A stretch of 64,000 nucleotides of DNA from Synechococcus sp. BIOS-E4-1. Lineage in GTDB: Bacteria > Cyanobacteriota > Cyanobacteriia > PCC-6307 > Cyanobiaceae. The first letter of the stretch is position 1; each line of letters starts with the position of its first letter. Below are positions 51,616 through 59,967 of this stretch, one piece after another. The stretch spans positions 717,243-781,242 of the forward strand of contig NZ_CP047935.1 of assembly GCF_014279995.1 (NCBI RefSeq). The letters are read 5' to 3'. Both the position numbers and the translations under genes were made by a program. The notes beneath the pieces were generated by a model. The model was not told the origin of the DNA. It did no database searches and saw only the letters and a list, made by a program, of their open reading frames with translations.

Positions 51616-52413
51616 ATGACTAAAGCAAGACGACGCGGAATCAATAGAGAACCCAGGCAAACTATGCCAGTCCCCACTCCACAAGAGCTGAACTTTATTG
51701 AACGAATCAACCCATTCGGAGGTGCGAGACGGCAGCAACTTATCAATGACTACGCAGCCGCAGAGCAGATTCGCAGGCAGAACGAAAGGGTTCAAGGTCG
51801 GGAAGATGTTATGGAATATCTGCCTGAATTTATGAAGTCAGATGCCACTCGCAACGTGATCGATGCGGTAGGTGACGCACAAGCACAGGTAAGAGCGATC
51901 CCTCGTGGCGCCTACCTTGCCGCAGGTATTACTGGAACTGCTGGTGCAGTAGCTGCACTCAACGCAGCTAATCAACTAATGAACGAAGGTTATGAACCAA
52001 CTCCATTCCGAGTGGCCTCGCGTAGTACTGGAAACTTTATTGATGGAATTACTGGTGGTATCGCTGGTGGCCTAGGCCTCGACCCACTGGCGAAGGCAAG
52101 GGCAAACGTTCAGCAAATGAATGAAAGCATCGGTTCACCTGCTGTCGTGAGGGCATTGGTTGACGATGAAGTCAGAGCCGCCGAAGAAGCTCAATCTCTT
52201 GAATTTAGAGCGCAGCAGAGAGCTATTGATCAGGGCCCTGCCAACACCTTCGATTCACAAGTCGCTGACCTTGTGAACAACAGAGCACAAGAGCTGATGG
52301 CTACGCCGATTCAACAGTCTGACGGCAGCGTTGCTCCGATGGACTTTGATACTGCAATCCGTCTTGCTCAACAAGAAGTAGGGATGCAGTTGCGTGCCGA
52401 AGGGATTTTATAG
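51616..52413 (+). CDS. Protein with glycine-zipper membrane segment, unknown
   Basis: 265 residues. Basic Pro/Gln N-terminus, a hydrophobic Gly/Ala segment near 95-115 (YLAAGITGTAGAVAALNAAN), another at about 143-155 (IDGITGGIAGGLGL), then a Gln/Ala-rich soluble half. Preceded by GGAGACAAGACA just before the ATG, a leader repeated before the gene at 53355. Unknown family, related in plan to the 709-residue protein. Confidence 0.7.
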   Translation: MTKARRRGINREPRQTMPVPTPQELNFIERINPFGGARRQQLINDYAAAEQIRRQNERVQGREDVMEYLPEFMKSDATRNVIDAVGDAQAQVRAIPRGAYLAAGITGTAGAVAALNAANQLMNEGYEPTPFRVASRSTGNFIDGITGGIAGGLGLDPLAKARANVQQMNESIGSPAVVRALVDDEVRAAEEAQSLEFRAQQRAIDQGPANTFDSQVADLVNNRAQELMATPIQQSDGSVAPMDFDTAIRLAQQEVGMQLRAEGIL

Positions 52414-52467
52414 CCTTCACATTCAATAGATCATTCACTTAAACTTATTACATAAGGAGAAAAACAA

Positions 52468-52818
52468 ATGAACAATGACATGGCTAACCTTATTCAAGCG
52501 CTACAAGCAAGTGGGCTGAATCCAAGACAGGTTGAAGAACAGCTTCAGAAGATGGGAATGATGGCTGCTAATAATAGTATGTCTCAATCCGACAGAGTTG
52601 TAAGGACTGTGTCAGAGCCAGATGCACCTGGGACTTACATTACTGCGGAACAGAATATGCAAGCTCAATTTGAGCAAACTGTGGCAGGAGTCGAGGCTAT
52701 GAATCGTTTTAAAAAAGTCAGCCAATATGAACCTCCCATTCCTATCGTGTCACCAAATACCACTGTGATGAGTAATGGAACTCCTATTTCAGTAGACACT
52801 GTGGAGTATATAAGGTGA
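52468..52818 (+). CDS. Small Gln/Met/Asn-rich protein, unknown
   Basis: 116 residues (MNNDMANLIQALQASGLNPR), with a good AAGGAG nine bases before the ATG. Soluble, low in charge. Likely a structural or scaffold partner in this operon; that is a guess from context. Confidence 0.65.
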   Translation: MNNDMANLIQALQASGLNPRQVEEQLQKMGMMAANNSMSQSDRVVRTVSEPDAPGTYITAEQNMQAQFEQTVAGVEAMNRFKKVSQYEPPIPIVSPNTTVMSNGTPISVDTVEYIR

Positions 52819-52822
52819 AATT

Positions 52823-53368
52823 ATGAGTGAAGATTCAAGACAAGCTAAAGCAGAGGAAGCCGTCTCTGCAATGAGCCCTCAACAAAGAGCGAACCTATAT
52901 CAGGAGTTGGTCAGTCAGAATTTTGAGGAATCAAAACAAGCTGCGGTAAGAACAACCGATCTCCTAGCTGTAGATTCTTTCATCAACGACAATGCTACTG
53001 ACAGCAGCGACCTAAACCCAGCCGTCGGGATGCTGCTAGCAATTTCATCTACCTTGAATGTAGGACTGTCTTCGCAGGCCAGAGCTGAAGAAGCAGCATA
53101 CACAGAAGACACACGGTATCCCCAAGAGCTGTCGGAAGCAATGAGTATCCTTTCAACCGAAATCTTGGAGGCTGCTCAAGTTCTGCACACACTGCATGCT
53201 CATTATGCAGCAGCTTTATCTTTCAGAAAAGTTGAGATGTTTATCCTTGATGATCAAGGCAGTACGAAACCTTACCCTGTAAAACAAAAAGATATTAACA
53301 AGTTAGAGCAGCTCTTTGCCAAGAGTGAAAGCCTTGTGACAGGAGACAAGACAGATGCCTCGTCCTAA
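52823..53368 (+). CDS. Soluble helical protein, unknown
   Basis: 181 residues (MSEDSRQAKAEEAVSAMSPQ), mostly helical. It starts four bases after the previous stop and overlaps the next gene by 14 bases, so the operon is tightly coupled. No family recognised. Confidence 0.65.
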   Translation: MSEDSRQAKAEEAVSAMSPQQRANLYQELVSQNFEESKQAAVRTTDLLAVDSFINDNATDSSDLNPAVGMLLAISSTLNVGLSSQARAEEAAYTEDTRYPQELSEAMSILSTEILEAAQVLHTLHAHYAAALSFRKVEMFILDDQGSTKPYPVKQKDINKLEQLFAKSESLVTGDKTDASS

Positions 53369-54014
53369 ACGAAAGCCACTTCAAGCTGATGATCTACGCA
53401 AACAAGCTGTCAAGAGGATGCGACAGAGAGCTGTGTCGCAATATCTCCCCATAGATCCTGAAGCTAGATGTGAAGCACTGGGTGAGCTTGCTGATCTAGA
53501 TATCACAAAACTCACAAGGAATGAGCTATTGCATTTAAGTGGAATACTCCGTGTGCTTTACGATGATGCTGTGGATGAGTTGCGGCATACAAAAGAACAA
53601 GAGAGCACAGATACTTACATGAGTACCTGTGCCGTCGGTGTAGCTGAAGCAACGGCTAAAGGGATAACACCAGCAGCTGGGCAAATGTCAGTAGAGGAGT
53701 GGAGCAAGATTCATCGCATCAACCCAGTGACTGGTAAAAACAAGAGAGGCTTCGCACCGAAGAACAAGAAGTCTATCTTTGATATATCAGAGGGGACACA
53801 TGGCACTATCTCTAAAGAGCAGCATGAAGAGAGGGTTAAAGAAGGAGTACTTGACGAGCTCACTGACGCAGAAAGAATTCGAGCTGAACTCGACGCAAGT
53901 TTTCAGCAGGCATTAGACAATCCCAAGGTCGCAGTACGACAAGGTAAGCGGGTACGTGGTGGCAATAACTGGATTAGCAAGCGTGAAGACTTCTATGACG
54001 TGGCACGCAAATAA
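53355..54014 (+). CDS. Basic protein, unknown, last gene of right operon
   Basis: 219 residues, basic at both ends (MPRPKRKPLQADDLRKQAVK; KVAVRQGKRVRGGNNWISKR). The middle has SVEEWSKIHRINPVTGKNKRG and acidic helices. The basic ends suggest nucleic-acid binding; the size and place at the end of the operon would suit a small packaging or DNA-binding factor, but no family is recognised. Confidence 0.65.
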   Translation: MPRPKRKPLQADDLRKQAVKRMRQRAVSQYLPIDPEARCEALGELADLDITKLTRNELLHLSGILRVLYDDAVDELRHTKEQESTDTYMSTCAVGVAEATAKGITPAAGQMSVEEWSKIHRINPVTGKNKRGFAPKNKKSIFDISEGTHGTISKEQHEERVKEGVLDELTDAERIRAELDASFQQALDNPKVAVRQGKRVRGGNNWISKREDFYDVARK

Positions 54015-54936
54015 ACGAAGATCAAGCATCATGCTAAATAATATAAGGAAACTAAAGATTACTACTAATTAATTTTAGTATTCCAATAGAGAATGCGTAG
54101 TGCATACGGTTCACGTTTGAAGTATGGCACTACACATGAGTTCGTGAAACCCCAGAGTCAGAGTTTGAGTCAAGCTCTATCGGGGTTTACGTAAACAGTT
54201 CCGCCTGTTTAATCGTCGGTCAAAACCTTTGTCATGACTAGCGCCTAACTAATGGGTGGCAATTGTTAACTTAAGTAAAGTTGCTACGATGCCTCACGCA
54301 TTCGTCGTGACGCGTATGTGCATCAAAGGTTTTGCATTTAAGGTTGCACATATGCTGCAGCAAGGATTAAGTAATAGCACGTATTAGTAACTAGATAGTG
54401 TCACTTACGTGCGTAAAGCTATGGCTTTCTTCGGGAAAGTTCGTATGTTTTTTGAGTCGCTGTTTTTCTTCTGAAGTTCTTGAAACCGAGGCGGCTTTCG
54501 TGCCCGCGCCTGCGAGCCTTCAAGAAAGAGAAAGGGAATGTGCCCCGTCGACGCAAGTCACAGCAAAAGCAGCAGCTTAAGAGTGGCGATCTAGGCATAT
54601 GTACCTAGCTGCCTTACTCAAGTCTGCCCTCTGCGATTAGACGGAGGCTCATCAGTAAGAGGGGACTGCTCTGCTTGTGTCGAGCTTTCCCAGCGACAGC
54701 TGGGTAAAGCGAAGACGTCAGTCACGGAATGTGGTCGGAGGAAGGATCAGTCGTACCTGGTAGTGCCTCGCTGCTGTCAGTACTGGCGAATGTCATCAGC
54801 TTGGGAGCAGCTGCTTTGCTCGCATGCCTCTCCTCCTCGAGGCCGTAATAGCTGGAGCCGTCATGGTGATTTCAGCTGCTCTGGTGCTGCGTGAAGCCGC
54901 CGATTGATGGCTGGATAGGTGCCCAGCTTTGCTGAA
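54015..54936. other. Gene-free structured right-end region
   Basis: No supported gene. AAACCCC (54147) faces GGGGTTT (about 54182); AAAACCTTTG (54222-54231) faces CAAAGGTTTT (54324-54333); TATGTGCA (about 54315) faces TGCACATA (about 54347). CTTCGGGAAAG at 54429 also occurs at 24500, 24527 and 25109. The layout suggests a structured RNA or a replication/packaging site. A 27-residue hydrophobic frame at 54824-54907 is too weak to call. Confidence 0.45.
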
Positions 54937-54968
54937 AATAAAAACTGAAGAGCACGCATCGGTGCTCT
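54937..54968 (-). terminator. Terminator of the DUF1651 gene
   Basis: On the minus strand AGAGCAC-CGATGC-GTGCTCT followed by TCAGTTTTTA, directly after the stop. Confidence 0.8.
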
Positions 54969-54970
54969 CC

Positions 54971-55216
54971 TTATGGCTCGGCATCTGCTCCCCATGCAGG
55001 CTTGGCAATGGTCCAGCCCAGCCTCTTCAGCTGAAACCAAAGAGAGGCTGCGTCTTCATATCGCATCTCCCTGCGTGTCTTGAGCAGGGCTGGACCGTCT
55101 GGCATGGGCCTGCCGTGGTCAACAAACACCCTCTGATCCTTGGCCCAGGTCTTTGTTGGATCTCTGTGGAACCTTGCACGCCAATACCCCTTCGGATCTG
55201 CGAGCCATCCATCCAT
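54971..55216 (-). CDS. DUF1651-family protein
   Basis: 81 residues with the picocyanobacterial DUF1651 pattern: GWLADPKGYWRARFHRDP, GRPMPDGPALLKTRREMRYE, then LWFQLKRLGWTIAKPAWGAD. The family is small, soluble, of unknown function, and common in multiple copies in marine Synechococcus and Prochlorococcus. It is the last gene before attR and may be cargo or host-derived. Confidence 0.8.
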   Translation of the reverse strand: MDGWLADPKGYWRARFHRDPTKTWAKDQRVFVDHGRPMPDGPALLKTRREMRYEDAASLWFQLKRLGWTIAKPAWGADAEP

Positions 55217-55378
55217 GACCTTCCTCGTTGCTAGAACACATGTACTAGCTGCGGGGCTGGAGGCTTGTCAACGGCCTTTGTTTAACGGAATCACGTGGTG
55301 TCCCCTTTGTTATGCGCTCGTTGTTCAACAGGTGAGATGCAAGTGCTGGACTAGAGTCACTCATGCCTCCTACCTCCT

Positions 55379-55400
55379 CTGTTAAGCAACTGTTAAACAG
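55379..55400 (+). repeat. Right attachment-site repeat (attR core)
   Basis: Begins CTGTTAAGCAACTGTT and ends AAACAG; matches 15800-15821 except at two positions. It lies 45 bases upstream of the glyQ start. A further half-site-like GTTGTTCAACAG lies about 47 bases inside (near 55321), a possible arm site. Confidence 0.7.
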
Positions 55401-55445
55401 ATTGATAGGCCAAGAACCCAGTCATAGCAAGAAGCGTTAAGCACA

Positions 55446-56351
55446 ATGCACTTCCAGGACATCATCAGCACTCTCAACCGTTTCTGGTCGGAGCAGGGTT
55501 GTCTGCTGCTGCAGCCCTACGACACGGAAAAGGGCGCAGGAACGATGAGTCCGCACACCGTGCTGCGAGCGATCGGGCCGGAGCCTTGGGCGGTGGCTTA
55601 CCCCGAACCCTGTCGCCGCCCCACCGATGGTCGCTACGGCGACAATCCCAATCGGGCACAGCATTATTTCCAGTATCAGGTGCTGATCAAGCCTTCACCG
55701 GATGGCATTCAGGAGACCTATCTCTCCTCGTTGGAAGCACTTGGCATCAAGCCTGCCGAGCACGACATCCGCTTCGTGGAAGACAACTGGGAGTCACCGA
55801 CACTGGGTGCCTGGGGCGTGGGCTGGGAGGTGTGGCTTGATGGCATGGAGGTGACCCAGTTCACCTATTTCCAGCAGTGCGGCGGCATCGACTGCAAGCC
55901 GGTGTCGATTGAAATCACCTACGGGCTTGAGCGTTTGGCGATGTACCTGCAGGACGTAGAAAGTATCTGGGATCTGAGCTGGAATGGCGAGCGCAGTTAC
56001 GGCGATATCTGGCTTCCCTTTGAGAAAGGACAGTGCCATTTCAACTTCGAGGTCTCCAACCCTGAGCGCCTCAAGCAGTTGTTCGCCATCTATGAAGCGG
56101 AAGCAGCCGATCTAATTGACAACAATCTGCCTGCTCCGGCCCTGGATTTTGTGCTCAAGTGCAGCCACACCTTCAATCTGCTGGAAGCCCGTGGGGTGAT
56201 TTCGGTGACCGAGCGCACGGCCACCATCGGCCGCATCCGCAACCTGGCCCGCAAAGTTGCAGAAGCCTGGCTCGCCGAGCGTGAAGCGCTGGGATTCCCC
56301 TTGCTCCAACAGCAGTCCGCCCCTGCAACCGCCACCGCCACCGCTGTCTGA
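55446..56351 (+). CDS. glyQ: Glycyl-tRNA synthetase alpha subunit
   Basis: 301 residues. Starts [20 protein letters not shown], with the class II core ([60 protein letters not shown]) that activates glycine. The beta subunit (glyS) is not in the window. The integrated element ends 45 bases upstream, so its promoter context may have been altered by the insertion. Confidence 0.97.
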   Translation: MHFQDIISTLNRFWSEQGCLLLQPYDTEKGAGTMSPHTVLRAIGPEPWAVAYPEPCRRPTDGRYGDNPNRAQHYFQYQVLIKPSPDGIQETYLSSLEALGIKPAEHDIRFVEDNWESPTLGAWGVGWEVWLDGMEVTQFTYFQQCGGIDCKPVSIEITYGLERLAMYLQDVESIWDLSWNGERSYGDIWLPFEKGQCHFNFEVSNPERLKQLFAIYEAEAADLIDNNLPAPALDFVLKCSHTFNLLEARGVISVTERTATIGRIRNLARKVAEAWLAEREALGFPLLQQQSAPATATATAV

Positions 56352-56390
56352 TTGCGGGGGGAACCTTCGCAGCAACTCCGATCATGCTGA

Positions 56391-58328
56391 ATGAAACCGG
56401 TCTTCAGTGCCGGGTTGTTGCTGCTTTCTGCCTGCATTGGGGCGGCCTATCTGCGCTCCTCGATGCATTGGTTGCTCCTGGTGGTCCTTCTGGTCTGCGG
56501 ACTGGCGGCCTGGGGGCGGGCCTGTCGTCGACCGAGAAAGGCGATTGCTGTTCTCGCTTTGATGCTCTGTCTGGTCAGTGTTCGCTGCGGAACTGGGGCC
56601 ATGCCCCAGCCTCAGCCTGGTGATCCCAGCCTGTTCATTCCTCCTGATGGCAAGCCTCTTGCGGTGCGCGTGGTGGGCCGGATCCAGGCTGACGGTGCTG
56701 TGAACAACGGACGCTGCAGATCTCTGCTGGCGGTCAGCAGCCTCAATGGCCAGCGGAGTCGTGGTCGAACGGAGCTGACTCTTGATCCTTGTACAACCCC
56801 GTTGCTGACAGGAGCCTGGATTGAGCTTCAAGGTGAAATGCGACGACCTCAAGCTGGCTCGCATCCATTGTTGGCCGGTGCTGATGAGCGCTTGGCGCTG
56901 CAACGAACTTGGAGTCGTTTACGCACCGATGCCATCCAGGTGTTGAGGCAGGACCGGACCCTTCTGGCCGATGCACGCCGCAAGATTGCTCAGCGTTTGA
57001 TCGCTGTTGCCGGAGAGCAACAGGGTGGTTTGCTTGCTGCGCTGGTGCTCGGAGGTGCCCAGGTGCCGTTACCGCAAAGCTTGCGCGATGTCTTCCGGAT
57101 GGCCGGCCTGTCGCATGCCCTTGCAGCATCGGGATTTCATCTTTCCGTACTGCTGGGCAGCACTATGGCTTGCACCAGGGCCTGGCCTGGCGGACTGAGG
57201 CTGGCTGCTGGCAGTGGAGCAATGGCGCTGTTTCTCGCCCTGGCGGGGGCGCAGCCATCCGTGGTGCGTGCGGTGTTGATGGGTGCGGCGGCACTGCTGA
57301 TTCGTGAGAGCGGACATCGCAGTCGCCCGCTGGGGGTGCTCCTGCTCACATTGGTCGTGATGCTGCTGCTGCATCCGACCTGGGCACGTTCCATCGGTTT
57401 TCAGCTCAGTGCAGCGGCAACGGCTGGCCTGGTGATTTCGGCTGGGCCCATGGAGCAGTGGATCGTGCAGCACCTGCCTCGCCCATTGCACCGGTTAGCT
57501 CCAGCGCTCTCGATTCCAATTGCTGCCTTGTTCTGGACCCTCCCGCTGCAATTGCTTCATTTCGGCGCAGCACCGCTTTATGCCGTGATCAGCAACCTGC
57601 TGGCGGCGCCTCTGCTGGGGCCCCTCACCCTCGCCGCCATGGCTCTTGCTCTGATGGTTCTGCTGCTGCCGTCGGCGCTGTGCTCTGCTCTGCTGCCCTG
57701 GTTGATCTGGCCGGTGCAGCAGCTGAGCTGGCTGCTGATCAGCTTGGTGCACTGGATCAGTCAGTGGCCATGGGCTCAGCTGCTCACAGGACCGGTGCAT
57801 CCTTTGCTGGTGCTGGTGTTTTCGTTGGGCTTGCTCCTTTGGTTGTTGCCCTATTCACAGGGCTTGCGCTGCCTCTCGCTGCCGTTGCTTCTGTTGGTGG
57901 TGGGTTTGCAGGCTCGCGTTCAGTTTCGGGATGACTTGATTCGTGTGGCGCAGTGGGGGCGTCAGTGGTTGTTGTTGCGCCACCGAGGACGGGCTGCCAT
58001 GTTGAGCAGCCATGGCGATGAGCTCAGTTGTCGAATCGCGACACGACTGAGTCATGGGCTCGGTCATCAGCGGTTGGACTGGGTGGCGGTTCTCGATCCT
58101 GTCGGTGCAGATCAGCAAGCGTGTTGGAACGCCTTGGCGCGCACATTGCAGGCAGAACAGAGAGGACGGTTGCCCCTGTCAGCAGGACAGCGTTTGCAGA
58201 GTGATGGACTGAGTGTTGGTGTCCCTAAGCGCCATGGTCGTCTTCTGGATGTTCGCTTCGGGAGCAGAGCCGTACGACTGCGCCGCAGCGATCTTCAGCC
58301 CCAATCGGGCCTGGTGCCCAGGGTGTGA
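56391..58328 (+). CDS. ComEC/Rec2-family membrane protein lacking an evident metallo-beta-lactamase motif
   Basis: 645 residues. An N-terminal OB-like part between early helices (VRVVGRIQADGAVNNGRC) is followed by the Competence domain with many helices; GLSHALAASGFHLSVLLG is the conserved ComEC signature. The C-terminal 150 residues look like a lactamase remnant without any HxHxDH motif. ComEC is the channel for DNA uptake. It is shorter than classical ComEC, as in some cyanobacteria. Follows glyQ in the same direction. Confidence 0.85.
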   Translation: MKPVFSAGLLLLSACIGAAYLRSSMHWLLLVVLLVCGLAAWGRACRRPRKAIAVLALMLCLVSVRCGTGAMPQPQPGDPSLFIPPDGKPLAVRVVGRIQADGAVNNGRCRSLLAVSSLNGQRSRGRTELTLDPCTTPLLTGAWIELQGEMRRPQAGSHPLLAGADERLALQRTWSRLRTDAIQVLRQDRTLLADARRKIAQRLIAVAGEQQGGLLAALVLGGAQVPLPQSLRDVFRMAGLSHALAASGFHLSVLLGSTMACTRAWPGGLRLAAGSGAMALFLALAGAQPSVVRAVLMGAAALLIRESGHRSRPLGVLLLTLVVMLLLHPTWARSIGFQLSAAATAGLVISAGPMEQWIVQHLPRPLHRLAPALSIPIAALFWTLPLQLLHFGAAPLYAVISNLLAAPLLGPLTLAAMALALMVLLLPSALCSALLPWLIWPVQQLSWLLISLVHWISQWPWAQLLTGPVHPLLVLVFSLGLLLWLLPYSQGLRCLSLPLLLLVVGLQARVQFRDDLIRVAQWGRQWLLLRHRGRAAMLSSHGDELSCRIATRLSHGLGHQRLDWVAVLDPVGADQQACWNALARTLQAEQRGRLPLSAGQRLQSDGLSVGVPKRHGRLLDVRFGSRAVRLRRSDLQPQSGLVPRV

Positions 58329-58368
58329 GATGGCTGCCTACTAAAGTGGGTTAGTGCTTTAAGCGCTT

Positions 58369-58455
58369 GGAGAGGTGGCAGAGCCCGGTTGAATGCGCAC
58401 GACTCGAAATCGTGTAGGGGTAACACCCTCGTGGGTTCGAATCCCACCCTCTCCG
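58369..58455 (+). tRNA. tRNA-Ser (anticodon CGA)
   Basis: An 87-base class II tRNA. Acceptor stem GGAGAGG pairs with CCTCTCC, discriminator G. The anticodon loop CTCGAAA sits in stem CACGA/TCGTG, giving CGA (Ser, UCG codons). A long variable arm follows and the T-loop reads GGGTTCGAATCCC. CCA is not encoded. A terminator-like hairpin follows. Confidence 0.95.
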
Positions 58456-58484
58456 TTTTAACTAGTATTTAAATGAGATTTTTT

Positions 58485-58510
58485 AACCCGTTTAATCGGG
58501 GTTCTGTTTG
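58485..58510 (+). terminator. Terminator after tRNA-Ser
   Basis: AACCCG / CGGGGTT with a six-base loop, then CTGTTTG; preceded by a T-rich run on the plus strand. Confidence 0.5.
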
Positions 58511-58754
58511 AGCTTGGGCTGTTTGCTTTCAATCATTCGGTTGAAATTTTTTTCTGAGGCTGACTCTGACTGGCTCGGACTTGGCCTCTTGCCTGATGTT
58601 TGATCGAAACCCTCCTGCTGGCTTGCATCAAACAGTTCCGGCTATGCCCTGATTGAGCGAGTGATCTGAACCCCATGGTTCGACTTGGCCCTGAGAGGTC
58701 AGCCGACAATCGATTCTCGAAAAGAGGTTGATGCTGCAGCCAGCGACATTGGAT

Positions 58755-59012
58755 TTATGAGTGGAACAGCAGCACAAGTCCATCGCTGACCTGATGAAAC
58801 TCCCGTTCCTCTCGGCTCAGGTCCAGGCCGACTTCCAGTCCTTCGGTCACGGCTTGGTCAAAGGGAGGGGTGCTGGGGGGAGCATCCCCCTGCCAAAGCG
58901 CGGCGATTCCCACGGCTGTGGCATGCCAATGGAAGTGGGTGGTTTCTCCGATGGAGGCTTCCTGGAGAGCCTCTTCGAGGAGGCCATTGAGAGCAGTGCT
59001 TGTGGATGCCAT
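58755..59012 (-). CDS. Small conserved-looking protein (start uncertain)
   Basis: 85 residues from ATG 59012 (MASTSTALNGLLEEALQEAS). The frame continues upstream with equally natural sequence (CLTTRQIDQEVSQGIAVPRP) back to a stop near 59137, but no standard start codon is there. The true start may be non-standard, or the gene may be 5'-damaged. Competing frames over this region on either strand look less natural. No family recognised. Confidence 0.45.
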   Translation of the reverse strand: MASTSTALNGLLEEALQEASIGETTHFHWHATAVGIAALWQGDAPPSTPPFDQAVTEGLEVGLDLSREEREFHQVSDGLVLLFHS

Positions 59013-59208
59013 GCCACAAGCTTCGGGATAGGGGCGTGGGACGGCAATCCCCTGAGAGACTTCTTGATCAATCTGTCGCGTCGTGAGACACGCTTGGATG
59101 GCTCGGTAGGTTGTTGAGCTGGTTCTGTGCCGTTGCGGTTACTGGCCCTTTGCGGCTGACGAACGCTCATCCTTGAGGTTGATTGGTTTGAGACGAGAGG
59201 GACAATGC

Positions 59209-59967
59209 GTGGTTAGTGCTCCCCGTCGACCTGTCCTTTCCGCGTCTCCCTCCAAGCTCCGTCTTCGCGCTTCACGCCGACACCTCGAGTTGGTTGCTGC
59301 GCCGCCTTCGAGCCTGCCTGCGCTCACTTTGGTTCGCCGTCAGAGTCGAGTGGGGCGTTCGCTGAAGCGCAGTGGTGATGTTGTGTTCTCAGCCGCAGTG
59401 CTTGGGCTGGGTTCCCCACTGTTTCTGCTTTTGGCGGTTCTGGTGAAACTCAGTTCACCCGGTCCAGTGTTTTATGTGCAGAAACGGGTTGGGCGCGGTT
59501 ATAGACAGTTTGGATGCATCAAATTCCGCACGATGCGGCCTGACGCTGATTCAGTTCTGGCCCAGGTGTTGGAGCGCTCACCTGAGATGCGCGCTGAATT
59601 TGAACGCGATTTCAAGCTGCGCAACGATCCAAGAATCACGCCCATCGGCAGGTTTCTGCGCCGTTCGAGCCTTGACGAGCTTCCTCAGTTTCTCAATGTT
59701 CTGCGTGGCGAGATGAGCTTGGTCGGTCCACGACCGATCGTGCGCAAAGAGATCAGTCGTTACGGCGACTACATGGATGAAGTTCTGGCGGTCCGGCCAG
59801 GTCTCACCGGCCTCTGGCAGGTGAGTGGCCGAAACAACCTCAGCTATCCCAAGCGGGTCAGGCTTGATCTGGCCTATGCCCGCGGACGTTCGTTCTTGCT
59901 TGATCTGGCCATCATCCTGCGCACCTTCGGCGTGTTGTTGCTGCCGATGGATCGTGGCGCCTACTGA
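59209..59967 (+). CDS. Bacterial sugar transferase (undecaprenyl-phosphate hexose-1-P transferase type)
   Basis: 252 residues from the GTG at 59209, which has AGAGGGA upstream; TTG 59173 is an alternative. One hydrophobic helix (VVFSAAVLGLGSPLFLLLAVLV) is followed by the catalytic domain: SPGPVFYVQKRVGRGYRQF, KFRTMRPDAD, LRNDPRITPIGRFLRRSSLDELPQ, LRGEMSLVGPRP and RPGLTGLWQVSGRN. These define the WbaP/WcaJ-like family that starts exopolysaccharide or O-antigen repeat synthesis on undecaprenyl phosphate. The sugar cannot be told from sequence. Confidence 0.9.
   Translation: MVSAPRRPVLSASPSKLRLRASRRHLELVAAPPSSLPALTLVRRQSRVGRSLKRSGDVVFSAAVLGLGSPLFLLLAVLVKLSSPGPVFYVQKRVGRGYRQFGCIKFRTMRPDADSVLAQVLERSPEMRAEFERDFKLRNDPRITPIGRFLRRSSLDELPQFLNVLRGEMSLVGPRPIVRKEISRYGDYMDEVLAVRPGLTGLWQVSGRNNLSYPKRVRLDLAYARGRSFLLDLAIILRTFGVLLLPMDRGAY

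Larger units (their letters stand above)
15800..55400. mobile_element. Integrated element of about 39.6 kb, tyrosine-integrase type, class unclear
   Basis: The region is bounded by imperfect 22-bp direct repeats (15800-15821 and 55379-55400, two mismatches) and begins with a tyrosine integrase 13 bases inside the left repeat. Its genes are clearly more AT-rich and of a different character (many small orphans, replication and DNA-binding genes) than the GC-rich housekeeping flanks. It lies between a hypothetical gene and glyQ. No phage structural or packaging gene, relaxase or transposase is recognisable. Which bases belong to the ancestral site needs an empty-site comparison. Confidence 0.85.

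Noticed and set aside
54590-54800. RNase P, tmRNA or other housekeeping RNA in the gene-free right end
   Set aside because: The conserved sequence blocks of these RNAs were looked for by eye and not found.
54824-54907. 27-residue hydrophobic plus-strand peptide
   Set aside because: It is membrane-like, but it is short, without a ribosome site and in a structured non-coding region; not enough to call a gene.
15834-55378. Complete prophage
   Set aside because: No terminase, portal, major capsid, tail, lysin or holin could be recognised in any frame. Remote homologues may exist, but the claim cannot be supported from sequence alone.
55379-55445. Insertion inside a tRNA gene or the glyQ coding region
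   Set aside because: The repeat lies in intergenic DNA; no tRNA is formed at either junction and glyQ is intact from its ATG.
58761-59170. Two longer open frames over the gene at 58755-59012
   Set aside because: Both are Gly/Ser- or Pro/Arg-rich shadow translations of GC-rich DNA; the 85-residue minus-strand frame has the more natural sequence.
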